NCBI RefSeq assembly: GCF_018991925.1
Contig: NW_024744357.1
Location: forward strand, 2,809,409 to 2,873,408
Origin: Homarus americanus
Taxonomy: Eukaryota > Arthropoda > Malacostraca > Decapoda > Nephropidae
DNA: 64,000 bases
Reading direction: 5' to 3'
In this document: positions 46,301-58,200 of the stretch, in pieces
Layout: each line of letters opens with the position of its first letter
How positions within the stretch are numbered: position 1 is the first letter of the stretch
Notes under the pieces: model-generated
Databases searched by the model: none
What the model was told of the DNA's origin: nothing
What the model saw: the letters and a program-made list of their open reading frames with translations, nothing else
Position numbers and translations under genes: made by a program

Positions 46301-49300
46301 TGTTTGTTGTCTCCCACCCACAGTGTTTTGTCTCCACAGTGTTTGTCTCCTGATGTTTTGTCTCCCCGTGTTTGTCTCCCCACACAGTGTTTGTCTCTGT
46401 TTGTCTCCCCCTGATGTTTGTCTCCCCGTGTTTGTTTGTCTCCCCAATGTTTGTCTCCCCACCACACAGTGTTTGTCACAATGTTTGTCTCCCCTGTTTG
46501 TCTCCCCGTGTTTGTCTCCCCTACACAGTGTTTGTCTCCCCACACAGTGTTTGTCTCATGTTTGTCTCCCCACAACACAGTGTTTGTCTACACAGTGTTT
46601 GTCTCCCCACACAGTGTTTGTCTCCCCTGATGTTTTGTCTCCCCACACACCACACGTGTTTGTCTCCACCCACACAGTGTTTTGTCTCCACAGTCATTTG
46701 TCTCACATTTTGTCTCCCACAGTGTTTGTTTGTCTCCCCTGATGTTTGTCTCCCCACACCAGTGTTTGTCTCTGTCTTCTCTGATGTTTGTCTCATGTCT
46801 ACAGTGTTTTGTCTCACACAATGTTTGTCTCCACAGTTTTGTCTCTGTTTGTGTTTGTCTCCCCGTGTTTGTCTCCCCCTGTGTTTGTCTCCCCCAGTGT
46901 TTTGTCTCCCCACACAGTGTTTGTCTCCCACACAGTGTTTGTCTCCCCAGTGTTTGTCTCCCCTGATGTCCCCACACAGTGTTTTGTGTTTGTCTCCCCA
47001 GTGTTTGTCTCCCCACAGTGTTTGTCTCCCACACAGTGTTTGTCTCCCACCACAGTGTTTGTCTCCCACACACCACAGTGTTTGTCTCCCCACACAGTGT
47101 TTGTCTCCCACAGTGTTTGTCTCCCACACAGTGTTTGTTTGTCTCCCACACAGTGTTTGTCTCCCCAACACAGTGTTTGTCCTCCCACAGTGTTGTCTCC
47201 CCCCATGTTTGTCTCCACACAGTGTTTGTCTCCCACACACCACACAGTGTTTGTCTCCCCACACCACACAGTTTGTCTCCCACAGTGTTTGTCTCCCACA
47301 CACCACACAGTGTTTGTCTCCCACACACCACACAGTGTTTGTCTCCCCACACAGTGTTTGTCTCCCCACACAGTGTTTGTCTCCCACCACACACAGTGTT
47401 TGTCTCCCCACCCAGTGTTTGTCTCCCCACAGTGTTTGTCTCCATGTCCCACACAGTGTTTGTCTCCCACACACCACACAGTGTTTGTCTCCCACACAGT
47501 GTTTGTCTCCCACACAGTGTTTGTCTCCCCACACAGTGTTTGTCTCCCCACACAGTGTTTGTCTCCCCACAGTGTTTGTCCTCCACACAGTGTTTTGTCT
47601 CCCACACAGTGTTTGTCTCTCCCACACAGTGTTTGTCTCCCCACAGTGTTTGTCTCACAGTGTTTGTCTCCCCACACAGTGTTTGTCTCCCACAGTGTTG
47701 TCTCCCACACACCACACAGTGTTGTCTCCCACACAGTGTTTGTCTCCCCACACAGTGTTTGTCTCACAGTGTTTGTCTCCCACACAGTGTTGTCTCCCCA
47801 CACAGTGTTGTCTCCCACACAGTGTTTGTCTCCCACACAGTGTTTGTCTCCCCACAGTGTTTGTCTCCCACCCACAGTGTTTGTCTCCCACAGTGTTGTC
47901 TCCCACACACCACACAGTGTTTGTCTCCCACACAGTGTTTTCTCCACACAGTGTTTGTCTCCCACACAGTGTTTGTCTCCCCACAGTGTTTGTCTCCCAC
48001 ACAGTGTTTGTCTCCCACACACCCACACAGTGTTTGTCTCCCCACACAGTGTTTGTCTCCCACACACAGTGTTTGTCTCCCCACACAGTGTTTGTCTCCC
48101 ACACAGTGTTTGTCTCCCCCACACAGTGTTTGTCTCCCCAGTGTTTGTCTCCCACACAGTGTTTGTCTCCACACAGTGTTTGTCTCCCCACACAGTGTTT
48201 GTCTCCCCACACAGTGTTTGTCTCCCCACACAGTGTTTGTCTCCCACACAGTGTTTGTCTCCCACACAGTGTTTGTCTCCCACACACCACACAGTGTTTG
48301 CTCCCCACAGTGTTTGTCTCCCACACAGTGTTTGTCTCCCACACAGTTTGTCTCCCACACAGTGTTTGTCTCCACACACCACACAGTGTTTGTCTCCCCA
48401 CACAGTGTTTGTCTCCCCACACAGTGTTTGTCTCCCCACCAGTGTTTGTCTCCCACACAGTGTTTGTCTCCCCACACCACACAGTGTTTGTCTCCCCACA
48501 CACCACACAGTGTTTGTCTCCCACACAGTGTTTGTCCCACACAGTGTTTGTCCCACACAGTGTTTGTCTCCCCACACAGTGTTTGTCTCCCACACAGTGT
48601 TTGTCTCCCACACAGTGTTTTGTCTCCCACACACCACACAGTGTTTGTCTCCCACACAGTGTTTGTCCCCACAGTGTTTGTCTCCCCACACAGTGTTTGT
48701 CTCCCACAGTGTTTGTCTCCCCACACAGTGTTTGTCTCCCCACAGTGTTTGTCTCCCACACAGTGTTTGTCTCCCACAGTGTTTGTCTCCCACACAGTGT
48801 TTGTCTCCCACACACCACACAGTGTTTGTCTCCCACACAGTGTTTGTCTCCCGTGTTTGTCTCCCACACACCACACAGTGTTTGTCCACACAGTGTTTGT
48901 CTCCCACACACAGTGTGTTTGTCTCCCACACAGTGTTTGTCTCCCACACAGTGTTTGTCTCCCACACAGTGTTTGTCTCCCACAGTGTTTGTCTCCCAGT
49001 GTTTGTCTCCCACACACACAGTGTTTGTCTCCCACAGTGTTTGTCTCCCACACACAGTGTTTGTCTCCCACACACCACACAGTGTTTGTCTCCCACACAG
49101 TGTTTGTCTCCCACACAGTGTTTGTCTCCCACACAGTGTTTGTCTCCCACACACCACACAGTGTTTGTCTCCCACACACCACACAGTGTTCCCCCACACA
49201 GTGTTTGTCTCCCACACAGTGTTTGTCTCCCCACACAGTGTTTGTTCTCCCCACACAGTGTTTGTCTCCCCACACAGTGTTTGTCTCCCCACACAGTGTT

Positions 49301-52300
49301 TGTCTCCCACACAGTGTTTGTCTCCCACCACCACACAGTGTTTGTCTCCCACCAGGTGTTTGTCTCCCACACAGTGTTTGTTCTCCCACACAGTGTTTGT
49401 CTCCCACACAGTGTTTGTCTCCACACAGTGTTTGTCTCCCACACAGTGTTTGTCTCACACAGTGTTTGTCTCCACCACACAGTGTTTGTCTCCACACACC
49501 CACACAGTGTTTGTCTCCCACACAGTGTTTGTCTCCCACACACACAGTGTTTGTCACCAGTGTTTGTCCCACACAGTGTTTGTCTCCCACACAGTGTTTG
49601 TTCCCCCACAGTGTTTGTCTCCCACACACAGTGTTTGTCTCCCCACACACCACACAGTGTTTGTCTCCCCACACAGTGTTTGTCTCCCCACACAGTGTTT
49701 GTCTCCCACACAGTGTTTGTCTCCCCACACACAGTGTTTGTCTCCCCACACAGTGTTTGTCTCCCACACACACAGTGTTTCATCTCCACAGTGTTTGTCT
49801 CCCACACAGTGTTTGTCTCCCCACACAGTTTGTCTCCCACACACCACACAGTGTTTGTCTCCCCCACAGTGTTGTCTCCCACACAGTGTTTGTCTCCCAC
49901 ACAGTGTTTGTCTCCCACACCAGTGTTTGTCTCCCCACACAGTGTTTGTCTCCCACACAGTGTTTGTCTCCCACAGTGTTTGTCTCCCCACACACCACAG
50001 TGTTTGTCTCCCACACAGTGTTTGTACCACAGTGTTGTCTCCCCACAGTGTTTGTCTCCCACACCACACAGTGTTTGTCTCCCCACACATGTTTGTCTCC
50101 CACACAGTGTTTGTCTCACACAGTGTTGTCTCCCCACACACGTGTTTGTTCCCACACAGTGTTTGTCTCCACACAGTGTTTGTCTCCCACACAGCCCAGT
50201 GTTTGTCTCCCACACAGTGTTTGTCTCCCACAGTGTTGTCTCCCCCACACCACACAGTGTTGTCTCCCACACACCACACAGTTTGTCTCCCCACACAGTG
50301 TTTGTCTCCCACACAGTGTTTGCTCTCCACACAGTGTTTGTCTCCCACATCCCCACACTTGTCTCCCCACCAGTGTTTGTCTCCCCACACAGTGTTTGTC
50401 TCCCACAGTGTTTGTCTCCACACCACACAGTGTTTGTCTCCCACACAGTGTTTGTCCCACGCACAGTTTGTCTCCCCACACAGTGTTGTCTCCCCACACA
50501 GTCTTTGTCTCCCCACACAGTGTTTGTCCCCCACCACCACACAGTGTTTGTCTCCCACACAGTGTTTGTCTCCCACAGTGTTTGTCTCCCACACACCACA
50601 CAGTGTTTGTCTCCCACCACACAGTGTTTGTCTCCCACACACCACACAGTGTTTGTCTCCCACACAGTGTTCCACAGTGTTTGTCTCCCACACAGTGTTT
50701 GTCTCCCACACTCCCACAGTGTTTGTCTCCCACAGTGTTTGTCTCCCACACAGTGTTTGTCTCCACAGTGTTTGTCTCCCCACACCAGTGTTTGTCTCCC
50801 ACACACACCACACAGTGTTGTCTCCCACAGTGTTTGTCTCCCACCACAGTGTTTGTCTCCCACACAGTGTTTGTCTCCCACACACCACACACAGTGTTTG
50901 TCTCCCCACACAGTGTTTGTCTCCCACACAGTGTTTGTCTCCCCACACAGTGTTTGTCTCCCCAGTGTTTGTCTCCCCACACCACACAGTGTTTGTCTCC
51001 CACACACAGTGTTGTCTCCCCACAGTTTGTCTCCCACCACCACACAGTGTTTGTTCTCCCCACACAGTGTTTGTCTCCCACACACAGTGTTTGTTTGTCT
51101 CCCACAGTGTTTGTCTCCCACACAGTGTTTGTCTCCCACAGTGTTTGTCTCCCACACAGTGTTTGTCTCCCCACACACCACACAGTGTTTGTCTCCCACA
51201 CAGTGTTTGTCTCCCACACAGTTTGTCTCCCACAGTGTTTGTCTCCCACAGTGTTTGTCTCCCCACACACACCACACAGTGTTTGTCTCCCCACAGTGTT
51301 TGTCTCCACACAGTGTTTGTCTCACACAGTGTTTGTCTCCCACACAGTGTTTTCTCCCACACAGTTGTCTCCCCACACACAGTGTTTGTCTCCCACAGTG
51401 TTTGTCTCCCACACAGTGTTTGTCTCCCCACACACACAGTGTTTGTCTCCCACACACCACACAGTGTTTGTCTCCCCCACACAGTGTTTGTCTCCCACAC
51501 CACACAGTGTTTGTCTCCCACACAGTGTTGTCTCCCACAGTCTCCCCACACACAGTGTTTGTCTCCCACACAGTGTTTGTCTCCCCACACACTGCAGTGT
51601 TTGTCTCCCACAGTGTTTGTCTCCCACACAGTTTGTCTCCCCACACAGTGTTTGTCTCCCACAGTGTTTGTCTCCCCACACAGTGTTTGTCTCCCACAGT
51701 GTTTGTCTCCCCCTCCCACACACACAGTGTTTGTCTCCCACACAGTGTTTGTCTCCCACAGTGTTTGTCCCACACCACTGTTCCCCACACAGTGTTGTCT
51801 CCACACCACACAGTGTTTGTCTCCCACACACCACACAGTGTTTGTCTCCCACACAGTGTTTGTCTCCCCACACAGTGTTGTCTCCCACAGTGTTTGTCTC
51901 CACACAGTGTTGTCTCCCCACACAGTGTTTGTCTCCACACACCACACAGTGTTTGTCTCCCCCCCACACAGTGTTTGTCTCCCCACACACCACACAGTGT
52001 TTGTCTCCACACAGTGTTTGTCTCCCACACAGTGTTTGTCTCCCCACACAGTTTTCCCCACACAGTGTTGTCTCCCACAGTGTTTGTCTCCCACAGTGTT
52101 TGTCTCCCACACAGTGTTTGTCTCCCCACACACAGTGTTTGTCTCCCACACAGTGTTTGTCTCCCCACAGTGTTTGTCTCCCCACAGTGTTTCCCACACA
52201 GTGTTTGTCTCCCACACAGTGTTTGTCTCCCCACACAGTGTTTCCCCACACACCACACAGTGTTTGTCTCCCACACAGTGTTTGTCTCCCACACAGTGTT

Positions 52301-53264
52301 TGTCCCACACAGTGTTTGTCTCCCCACACAGTGTTTGTCTCCCACACACCACACAGTGTTTGTCTCCCACACAGTGTTTGTCTCCCACAGTGTTTGTTCC
52401 CCCCCCCCACAGTGTTTGTCTCCCACATCCCAGTGTTTGTCTCCCACACAGTGTTTGTCTCCCACACAGTGTTTGTCTCCCACACAGTGTTTGTCTCCCA
52501 CACATTGTCCCCACACAGTGTTTGTCTCCCCACACAGTGTTTGTTTCTCCCACACAGTGTTTGTCTCCCACACAGTGTTTGTCTCCCACACACCACACAG
52601 TGTTTGTCTCCCACAGTGTTTGTCTCCCACCACAGTGTTTGTCTCCCCACAGTGTTTGTCTCCCAGTGTTTGTCTCCCCACCACAGTGTTTGTCTCCCAC
52701 ACAGTGTTTGTCTCCCACAGTGTGTTTGTCTCCCACAGTGTTTGTCTCCACACAGTGTTTGTCTCCCACACACCACACAGTGTTTGTCTCCCACACAGTG
52801 TTTGTCTCCCCAGTGTTTGTCTCCCACACAGTGTTTGTCTCCCACAGTGTTTGTCTCCCACACAGTGTTGTCTCCCCACACTTTTGTCTCCCCACACAGT
52901 GTTTGTCTCCCACACAGTGTTTGTCTCCCACAGTGTTTGTCTCCCACACACACAGTGTTTGTCTCCCACACACAGTGTTTGTCTCCCACACAGTGTTTGT
53001 CTCCCACAGTGTTTGTCTCCCACACAGTGTTTGTCTCCCACAGTGTTTGTCTCCCCACACAGTGTTTGTCTCCCACAGTGTTTGTCTCCCACACAGTGTT
53101 TGTCTCCCACACAGTGTTTGTCTCCACAGTGTTTGTCCTCCCCACAGTGTTTGTCTCCCACACAGTGTTTGTCTCCCCACACAGTGTTTGTCTCCCCACA
53201 CAGTGTTTGTCTCCCACACAGTGTTTGTCTCCCACACACACCACAAGTGTTGTCTCCCACAGTT
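40355..53264. repeat. 18/19-bp satellite array (CCCACACAGTGTTTGTCT), about 12.9 kb
   Basis: The basic unit is CCCACACAGTGTTTGTCT (18 bp) or with one extra C (19 bp). A longer variant inserts ACACCACA (26 bp). Three zones can be seen: 40,355 to ~41,850 is mixed; ~41,850 to ~46,990 is heterogeneous, with many short CCCCTGATGTTTGTCT, CCCCGTGTTTGTCT and CCACATGTTTGTCT units; ~46,990 to 53,264 is more uniform. The main units contain no stop codon in any frame on either strand, so frames of more than 2,000 codons exist in all three plus frames and one minus frame between about 46.4 and 53.5 kb. These are not genes. Most plus-strand units read pyrimidine tract then CACACAG, resembling a 3' splice site. 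Confidence 0.97.
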
Positions 53265-53420
53265 TGGCTGAAATAGAAGTAGTAGGAAGGAGGTGGGGAG
53301 GAGGCCAAATGTGGGAGGGAGGGTGGGGGAGAGGAGACAAGGGAAGACAGGGAGAGAGGGAGAACCAGGAGAGGGAGGGAGGTGGTGGGTGTGAGATGGA
53401 AGGGAGTTATAAGCACCCTT
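53265..53420. repeat. Purine-rich (GGA/GA) border segment
   Basis: From about 53,276 to 53,405 the plus strand is almost all purine (GGAGG, GGGAGAGG), an abrupt change from the array to its left. Confidence 0.85.
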
Positions 53421-53830
53421 ACATTCATTTAATCATCCAACCAATTAACAGTCAACCATCACATCCACACAGTAGAACAAACACAACCACAATCATCCAA
53501 CCACACAACCAGTCATAATCACACCAAAACTACTTCCTGCCACCACTCCCCCTCACCTTTCCTCACCATTTTTCTCCTTCCCTCTTATCCCCTTACCCTT
53601 ATCTCCTCCTTTTCCTTTCTCTCCCTCACTACCTCCCCTACCCACCATCTCACCTCTTCACTGCTTCCTTTCCTACTACTTCATCTCCTCTCCTTCATAC
53701 CACCCTTCCTACCTCCTCCTCCTTTCCGATCTCCTCCCCTCTCCACCTCCTCCCTTCCCTACCTCCTCCCCTTCCTACCCCCACTACACTTCCCTACCTC
53801 TCCTCCACCCCCCATTACACGCTCCCCCAG
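53421..53830. repeat. CA-rich then polypyrimidine (CTCCTCC) low-complexity DNA
   Basis: 53,420-53,520 has loose AACCATCACATCCA-type phrases. 53,540-53,825 is a polypyrimidine tract of CTCC/CTTCC with little G. No gene. Confidence 0.85.
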
Positions 53831-54099
53831 GACATCCATTAACCATAAGTACATAAAACAGTAACGAGACTTGACATTTTAAGAGAGGAAGCGGATCAAG
53901 AGAACGAGATGTGAACTGCCTGAGTTTTGTTGCTAGGACCTCCTCTCTACAGTATATGTGGGGCGTCTAGTGGTGGTGATAGAAGCGTTCTCTGATGGTA
54001 GGCGTTCTTGTTGATGATGGTGATAGCGTTATTACTTGTACTAATGCGTTCTCTATTGGTAGTGAAAGTGGGACCCATAAGTCTAACAGTTCATTAGAA
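53831..54099. other. Unique DNA, no gene recognised
   Basis: Contains a few GCGTTCT phrases (53,986, 54,002 and 54,046). The frame 53995-54240 + has no recognisable domain and overlaps the SINE-like element. Confidence 0.45.
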
Positions 54100-54245
54100 A
54101 TAGTGGGTAGAGTATATACAGTACACAAGGAGGCAGTGTGGCCAGTGACTGTAAAGTTAGATACCTATTTAAAACTGGGTAAGCTGGGTTGTCCTGGGCA
54201 CGAACCAGTGACCCTCATGACAGGCAGCCGTACCTCTTGAAAGTA
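54100..54245 (-). mobile_element. Possible tRNA-like repeat (box B only)
   Basis: On the minus strand GGTTCGTGCCC (54196-54206) matches the RNA polymerase III box B consensus GGTTCGANNCC except for the A. It is followed by AGGACAACCCAGCTTACCCA and a ~60-bp tail. A convincing box A about 35 nt upstream is not evident (TACGGCTGCCTG is the best candidate). It may be a diverged SINE or chance. Confidence 0.3.
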
Positions 54246-54440
54246 CAGTATATCGCTGGATTCGTGGCTACAACGTTCTCTTTATGATTTCAGGAGTTCA
54301 TTAATATGTTCAAGGGTTTTCACGTGACACTATTGCGTTGTATTCACTGCTACATGTGTTTCTTTATTACTGGTTTTTTTAGTCATTTGTTTGGTCATAT
54401 GATGTTGTTCTTCATGTTCGGTCATTCTCTCTGATAAAAG
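54246..54440. other. Unique DNA
   Basis: T-rich, no feature recognised. Confidence 0.4.
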
Positions 54441-54685
54441 GGTGTATTTTCTATGATGTTTGAGTCGTTTTCTATGATTTAGTCGTTTTCTATGTGTGTT
54501 GCTTTCTGTGTTTGAGTCGTTTTCTGATGTTTGTCGTTTTCTATGATGTTTGAGTGTTTCTATGATGTTTGAGTCGTTTTCTATGATGTTTTGTCGTTTT
54601 CTATGATGTTTGAGTCTGTTTCTATGATGTTTGAGTCGTTTTCTATGATGCTAAAGTAAATTTCTATAATGTTAGTCGTTTTCTT
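54441..54685. repeat. 21-bp minisatellite (GTTTTCTATGATGTTTGAGT)
   Basis: About ten copies of GTTTTCTATGATGTTTGAGT plus C, several truncated. Confidence 0.92.
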
Positions 54686-54985
54686 TCCTTCCCCCTATAT
54701 TCTCTCTTATTGTAAATGTGTTTTAACAGAAGCTAAGGCGATAAAATTTCTGCTCTTGGTGTTCTTTTGAAAATTAAGACATTTCTGTAAGGCTCAGGCA
54801 CTGTCTTTGATGCCATGGTATATATAGGTAAGAGAGCCGTGACATGAGTGAAAGTCTATAGGTCGGTCAGCAGTCAATTTTTTAAGTCTCTATGTGGTGG
54901 TGAAGCTGTGTAAACTAATAACCTAACCTAACAACTCAACCCAACCACTTAACACAACACAACACCAACGTCAAATAAAGAGTGT
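54686..54985. other. Unique DNA with scattered CCTAAC phrases
   Basis: 54,920-54,960 contains AACCTAACCTAAC then AACTCAACCCAACC, a decayed telomere-like tract. No gene. Confidence 0.5.
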
Positions 54986-55420
54986 CAGAGAAGTCAGGCC
55001 CACCTCTTCCTCCTCCTCCTCCTCCTCTGACTCCTCCTCCTCTTCATCCATCTCCTCCTGCTGCTCCTCTCTCTTTTCCCTCGGTTCCTCTATTCCTCCT
55101 TCTTCGCTCCTTTCCTTCCCTCTCTTCATCTCTCCTCCTCCTGTTCCGTCTCCTTTCCCTCTTTCCTGCTCTCCTCTTTCTCCTCCTCCTCACTCTTCAT
55201 CGTCTCACTGCCTCTCGCCTCCTCCTCTCCCCCCACTCGCCTCCTACCTTCTCCACCCCACTCGTCCTGCCTCTCCACCTCCTCCTCTCCACCTCCTCCT
55301 CCTCCACCCCCACTCGTCTCCTACCTCCGCCGCTCTTCTCCTCCTCTCCACCTCCTCCTCTCCACCCCCTCCTCCTCCTCCACCCCACTCCTCCCTACCT
55401 CCTCACCACCCCCATATCTT
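54986..55420. repeat. Polypyrimidine tract (CTC/CTT)n
   Basis: About 430 bp of almost pure C+T on the plus strand (CTCCTCCTC and CTCCACC types). The proline/leucine-rich frame through it is compositional. Mirror-symmetric polypyrimidine stretches such as this can form triplex (H-DNA). Confidence 0.9.
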
Positions 55421-55730
55421 AGATACCAAAATAACTGATTCGACCTCAAGAAAATATCTGAGACATGACACAATATATATATTTTTTTTTCGTGTGGGTC
55501 TTGGGTGGAATGGCCGTCTCGGAGGCGAATGGTACCCTGTTCGATTTCCGACAGGAGTGTGGAGGATTGCGGAACGGTGGAGCCCTTTGAGAGATTTTCC
55601 TCCTCTTATACATAAATATTTCTGTATGATTCAGTAAATGTAGAGGTACCAAGACATTAAATTTATATTGTTACTGTATTGACAAAGGTATATTAACTGT
55701 ATATAGTGTTTATTCATAATACAAAACCTA
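55421..55730. other. Unique DNA, no gene recognised
   Basis: GTTCGATTTCC at 55,539-55,549 resembles a box B, but no correctly spaced box A exists. Confidence 0.4.
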
Positions 55731-55885
55731 ACTTAACTTAACTTAACAACTCAACCTAACCTAACTTAACAACTCAACCTAACCTTAACAGCAACAACTC
55801 AACCTAACCTAACCTAACCTAACCTAACCTAACCTAACCTAACCTAACCTAAACCTAACCTCACTAAATATAACCTAACCTGTAG
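55731..55885. repeat. Interstitial telomere-type (CCTAA)n, reverse orientation
   Basis: Pure CCTAA pentamers run from about 55,796 to 55,850. Degenerate AACTTAAC/AACTCAACCTAAC sequence precedes them from 55,731, with decayed pentamers after. The orientation is opposite to the TTAGG block at 15,549. Confidence 0.93.
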
Positions 55886-56280
55886 GACAAATTTAGGTTG
55901 CATCTCGTGTTATTTTATCCGGGTGAGGATTGGGCAATAGGGCAGGCTGGCGATGGGGAAAGGAGGGAAGGGCAATAGGGAAAAAGACGATAGGGCAAGT
56001 TGGTGTGATGGGGCGATGATGTAAGGGTCAGTGGGGATGAGTAGGGAAGATGAGGAATGATGGGGTGAGATGATGAGGGAAGATGGGGGTAAGATGGATG
56101 AGGTAAAGGAATGGATGAGATGGTAGGAGAGATGATGGGGTGAAGGAATGGATGAGGGAATGATGGAATGGGGAGATGATGGGGTAAAGATGGATGAGGG
56201 AATGATGGGGTAGGGGATGATGGGGTGAGAGCTGATGGGCAGGTGGTGGGTGATGGGACAAGGGGAATATAATTTGATTT
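55886..56280. repeat. Purine-rich GATGGGG/GATGAGG degenerate minisatellite
   Basis: From about 55,925 to 56,260 the plus strand is dominated by GATGGGGTGAGATGATGAGG-type phrases without a fixed period. Frames through it are compositional. Confidence 0.85.
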
Positions 56281-56640
56281 ACCAGGCTAACTCGTGGTAC
56301 TTTTCCAACATTGTCCATATTGCCCGAGAACACCAGGTCTTTAATTAAGTTTGTAAATGTTGCAGGGGTTGAGTGGTGGTGGGTGGGGGCGTGGGGTTGG
56401 TGGTGGGGGTGGAGTTGGGTGGGTGGGGCTGTCAGCTAAAACAATTTGATTTTTTTTAATTTTCATATTTTTCACCATGACTTAATGTGTTGAGAGATGA
56501 TAGTGGTGGTGGTGGTGGTGGTGGTGGAAGTGATGGTGAAGTAGAGGTGGTGGTGGTGATGGTGGAGGTGGTGGTGAGAGGTAATAGTTAAGGTGTGAGA
56601 TGAGAGAGAGAGAGAGAGAGAGAGATGGTGGAGGACGGAG
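56281..56640. repeat. Low-complexity GGTGG/GGTGGT and (GA)n segments
   Basis: GGTGGGTGGGG phrases at 56,360-56,430, (GGT)n at about 56,501-56,526 and (GA)n at about 56,603-56,624, in otherwise T-rich DNA. Confidence 0.85.
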
Positions 56641-58200
56641 GACAGTGTGGGTGATATAGTAGAGAGGAGGGCAGGATGTAAGAGGGGTGGCTGGTGGCAT
56701 GGGAGGGTAGCTGTTGGCAGGGAGAGTGTGTTGGCAGGGGAGGTAGCTGGAGTGGCAGGGAGTAGCAGTTGGCAGGGAGAGTCTAGTGGAGGGAGAGGAG
56801 CCTGTTGGCAGGGAGGTAGCTGTTGGCAGGGAGTAGCTGTTGGCAGAGGGTGGCGTGTTGGCAGGAGGTGGCTGTTGGCAGGGAGGAGGATTGCTGTTGG
56901 CAGGGAGGGGGTAGCTGTTGGCAGGGGAGGGGTGGCTCTGTTGGCAGGGAGGTAGCAGTTGGGAGGATTGGCTGGTGGCAGGAGGGTAGCTGTTGGCAGG
57001 AGGGGTAGCTGTTGGCGGGGAGGCTGGTGGCGGAGGTGTGGTGTGGCAGGAGGGGTGGCTGAGTGGCAGGAGGGTAGCTGTTGGCAGGGGAGGTAGCTGT
57101 TGGCAAGGAGAGAGCTGTTGGCAGGGAGGTAGCTGGTGGCGGAGGGCAGCTGGGAGTGGAGGGGGTAGCTGTTGGCAGGGGAGGTGGCTGTTGGCAGGAG
57201 GGTGGCTGTTGGCAGGAGGAGGGGTAGCTGTTGGCAGGGAGGGGTAGCTGTTGGCAGGGGGAGGGTAGCTGTTGGCAGGGGAGGTGGCTGTTGGCAGGGG
57301 AGGGTAGCTGTTGGCAGGGGAGGGTAGCTGTTGGCAGGGAGAGCTGTTGGCAGAGGAGGTAGCTGTTGGCAGGGGAGGGAGGAGGATAGCTGTTGGCAGG
57401 GAGGGAGGGTAGTGTTGGCAGGGGAGGGTAGCTGTTGGCAGGGAGGAGGGTGGCTGGCGGGGAGGGTAGCTGTTGGCAGGGAGGGGAGAGGTGGCTGTTG
57501 GGAGGGTGGGGGAGGGAGGGGTAGCTGTTGGCAGGAGAAGGAGTAGCTGTTGGCAGGAGTAGCTGTTGGCAGGGAGTAGCTGTTGGCAGGAGGGAGGGTA
57601 GCTGGTGGGAGGAGAGGTGGCTGTTGGCGGGGAGGGGTGTTGGCTGTTGAGGGAGGTGTTGGCGGGGAGGGTGGCTGGTGGCAGGGGAGGTGGCGGAGGA
57701 GGGTAGCTTTGGCAGGGAGGAGAGGGTAGCTGGCGGGGAGGGTAGCTGTTGAGCGGGGAGTAGCTGTTGGAGGGGAGTAGCTGTTGGCAGGAGGGTAGCT
57801 GTTGGCGGAGGAGGGTAGCTGTTGGCGAGGAGGGATAGCTGTTGGCGGAGGTGGCTGTTGGCGGTGGGGAGGGTGGCTGGTGGCATGGAGGGTGGCTGTT
57901 GGCGGGGAGGGGTAGCTGTTGGCGGGGAGGGAGAGGGTAGCTGTTGGCAGGGGAGGAGAGGGTAGCTGTTGGCAGGAGGAGAGGGTAGCTGTTGGCAGGG
58001 GAGGAGAGAGGTAGCTGTTGGCAGGGAGGGAGAGAGGTAGCTGTTGGCAGGGGAGGAGAGAGGGTAGCTGTTGGCAGGGAGGGAGAGGGTAGCTGTTGGC
58101 AGGGAGGGAGAGGGTAGCTGTTGGCAGGGAGGAGAGGAGTAGCCTGTTGGCAGGGGAGGAGAGGTAGCTGTTGGCAGGAGGAGAGAGAGAAACAGAGGAT
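56641..58200. repeat. G-rich minisatellite (TAGCTGTTGGCAGGGGAGG), about 1.5 kb
   Basis: Unit of about 18-24 bp: GGTAGCTGTTGGCAGGGAGG, with variants GGCTGTTGGCAGG and GGAGAGAGGTAGCTGTTGGC. The right end (57,900-58,190) has longer 24-27-bp copies containing GGAGAGG. G clusters recur on the plus strand. The 507-codon minus-strand frame of PANSYPSPP type is repeat-derived. Confidence 0.95.

Noticed and set aside
40319..46742. Dozens of 80-600-codon frames on both strands in the 18/19-bp array
   Set aside because: Stop-free repeat unit explains them. All three frames on each strand are affected.
54982..55422. Proline/leucine-rich 146-codon frame
   Set aside because: Lies entirely within a polypyrimidine tract, where C+T codons (Pro, Leu, Ser, Phe) are forced. 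Compositional artefact.
55501..55655. Second tRNA-like SINE (GTTCGATTTCC box B, TGGCCGTCTCGG box A)
   Set aside because: The two boxes are only 16 nt apart, too close for a type II RNA polymerase III promoter, and no tail or second copy was found.
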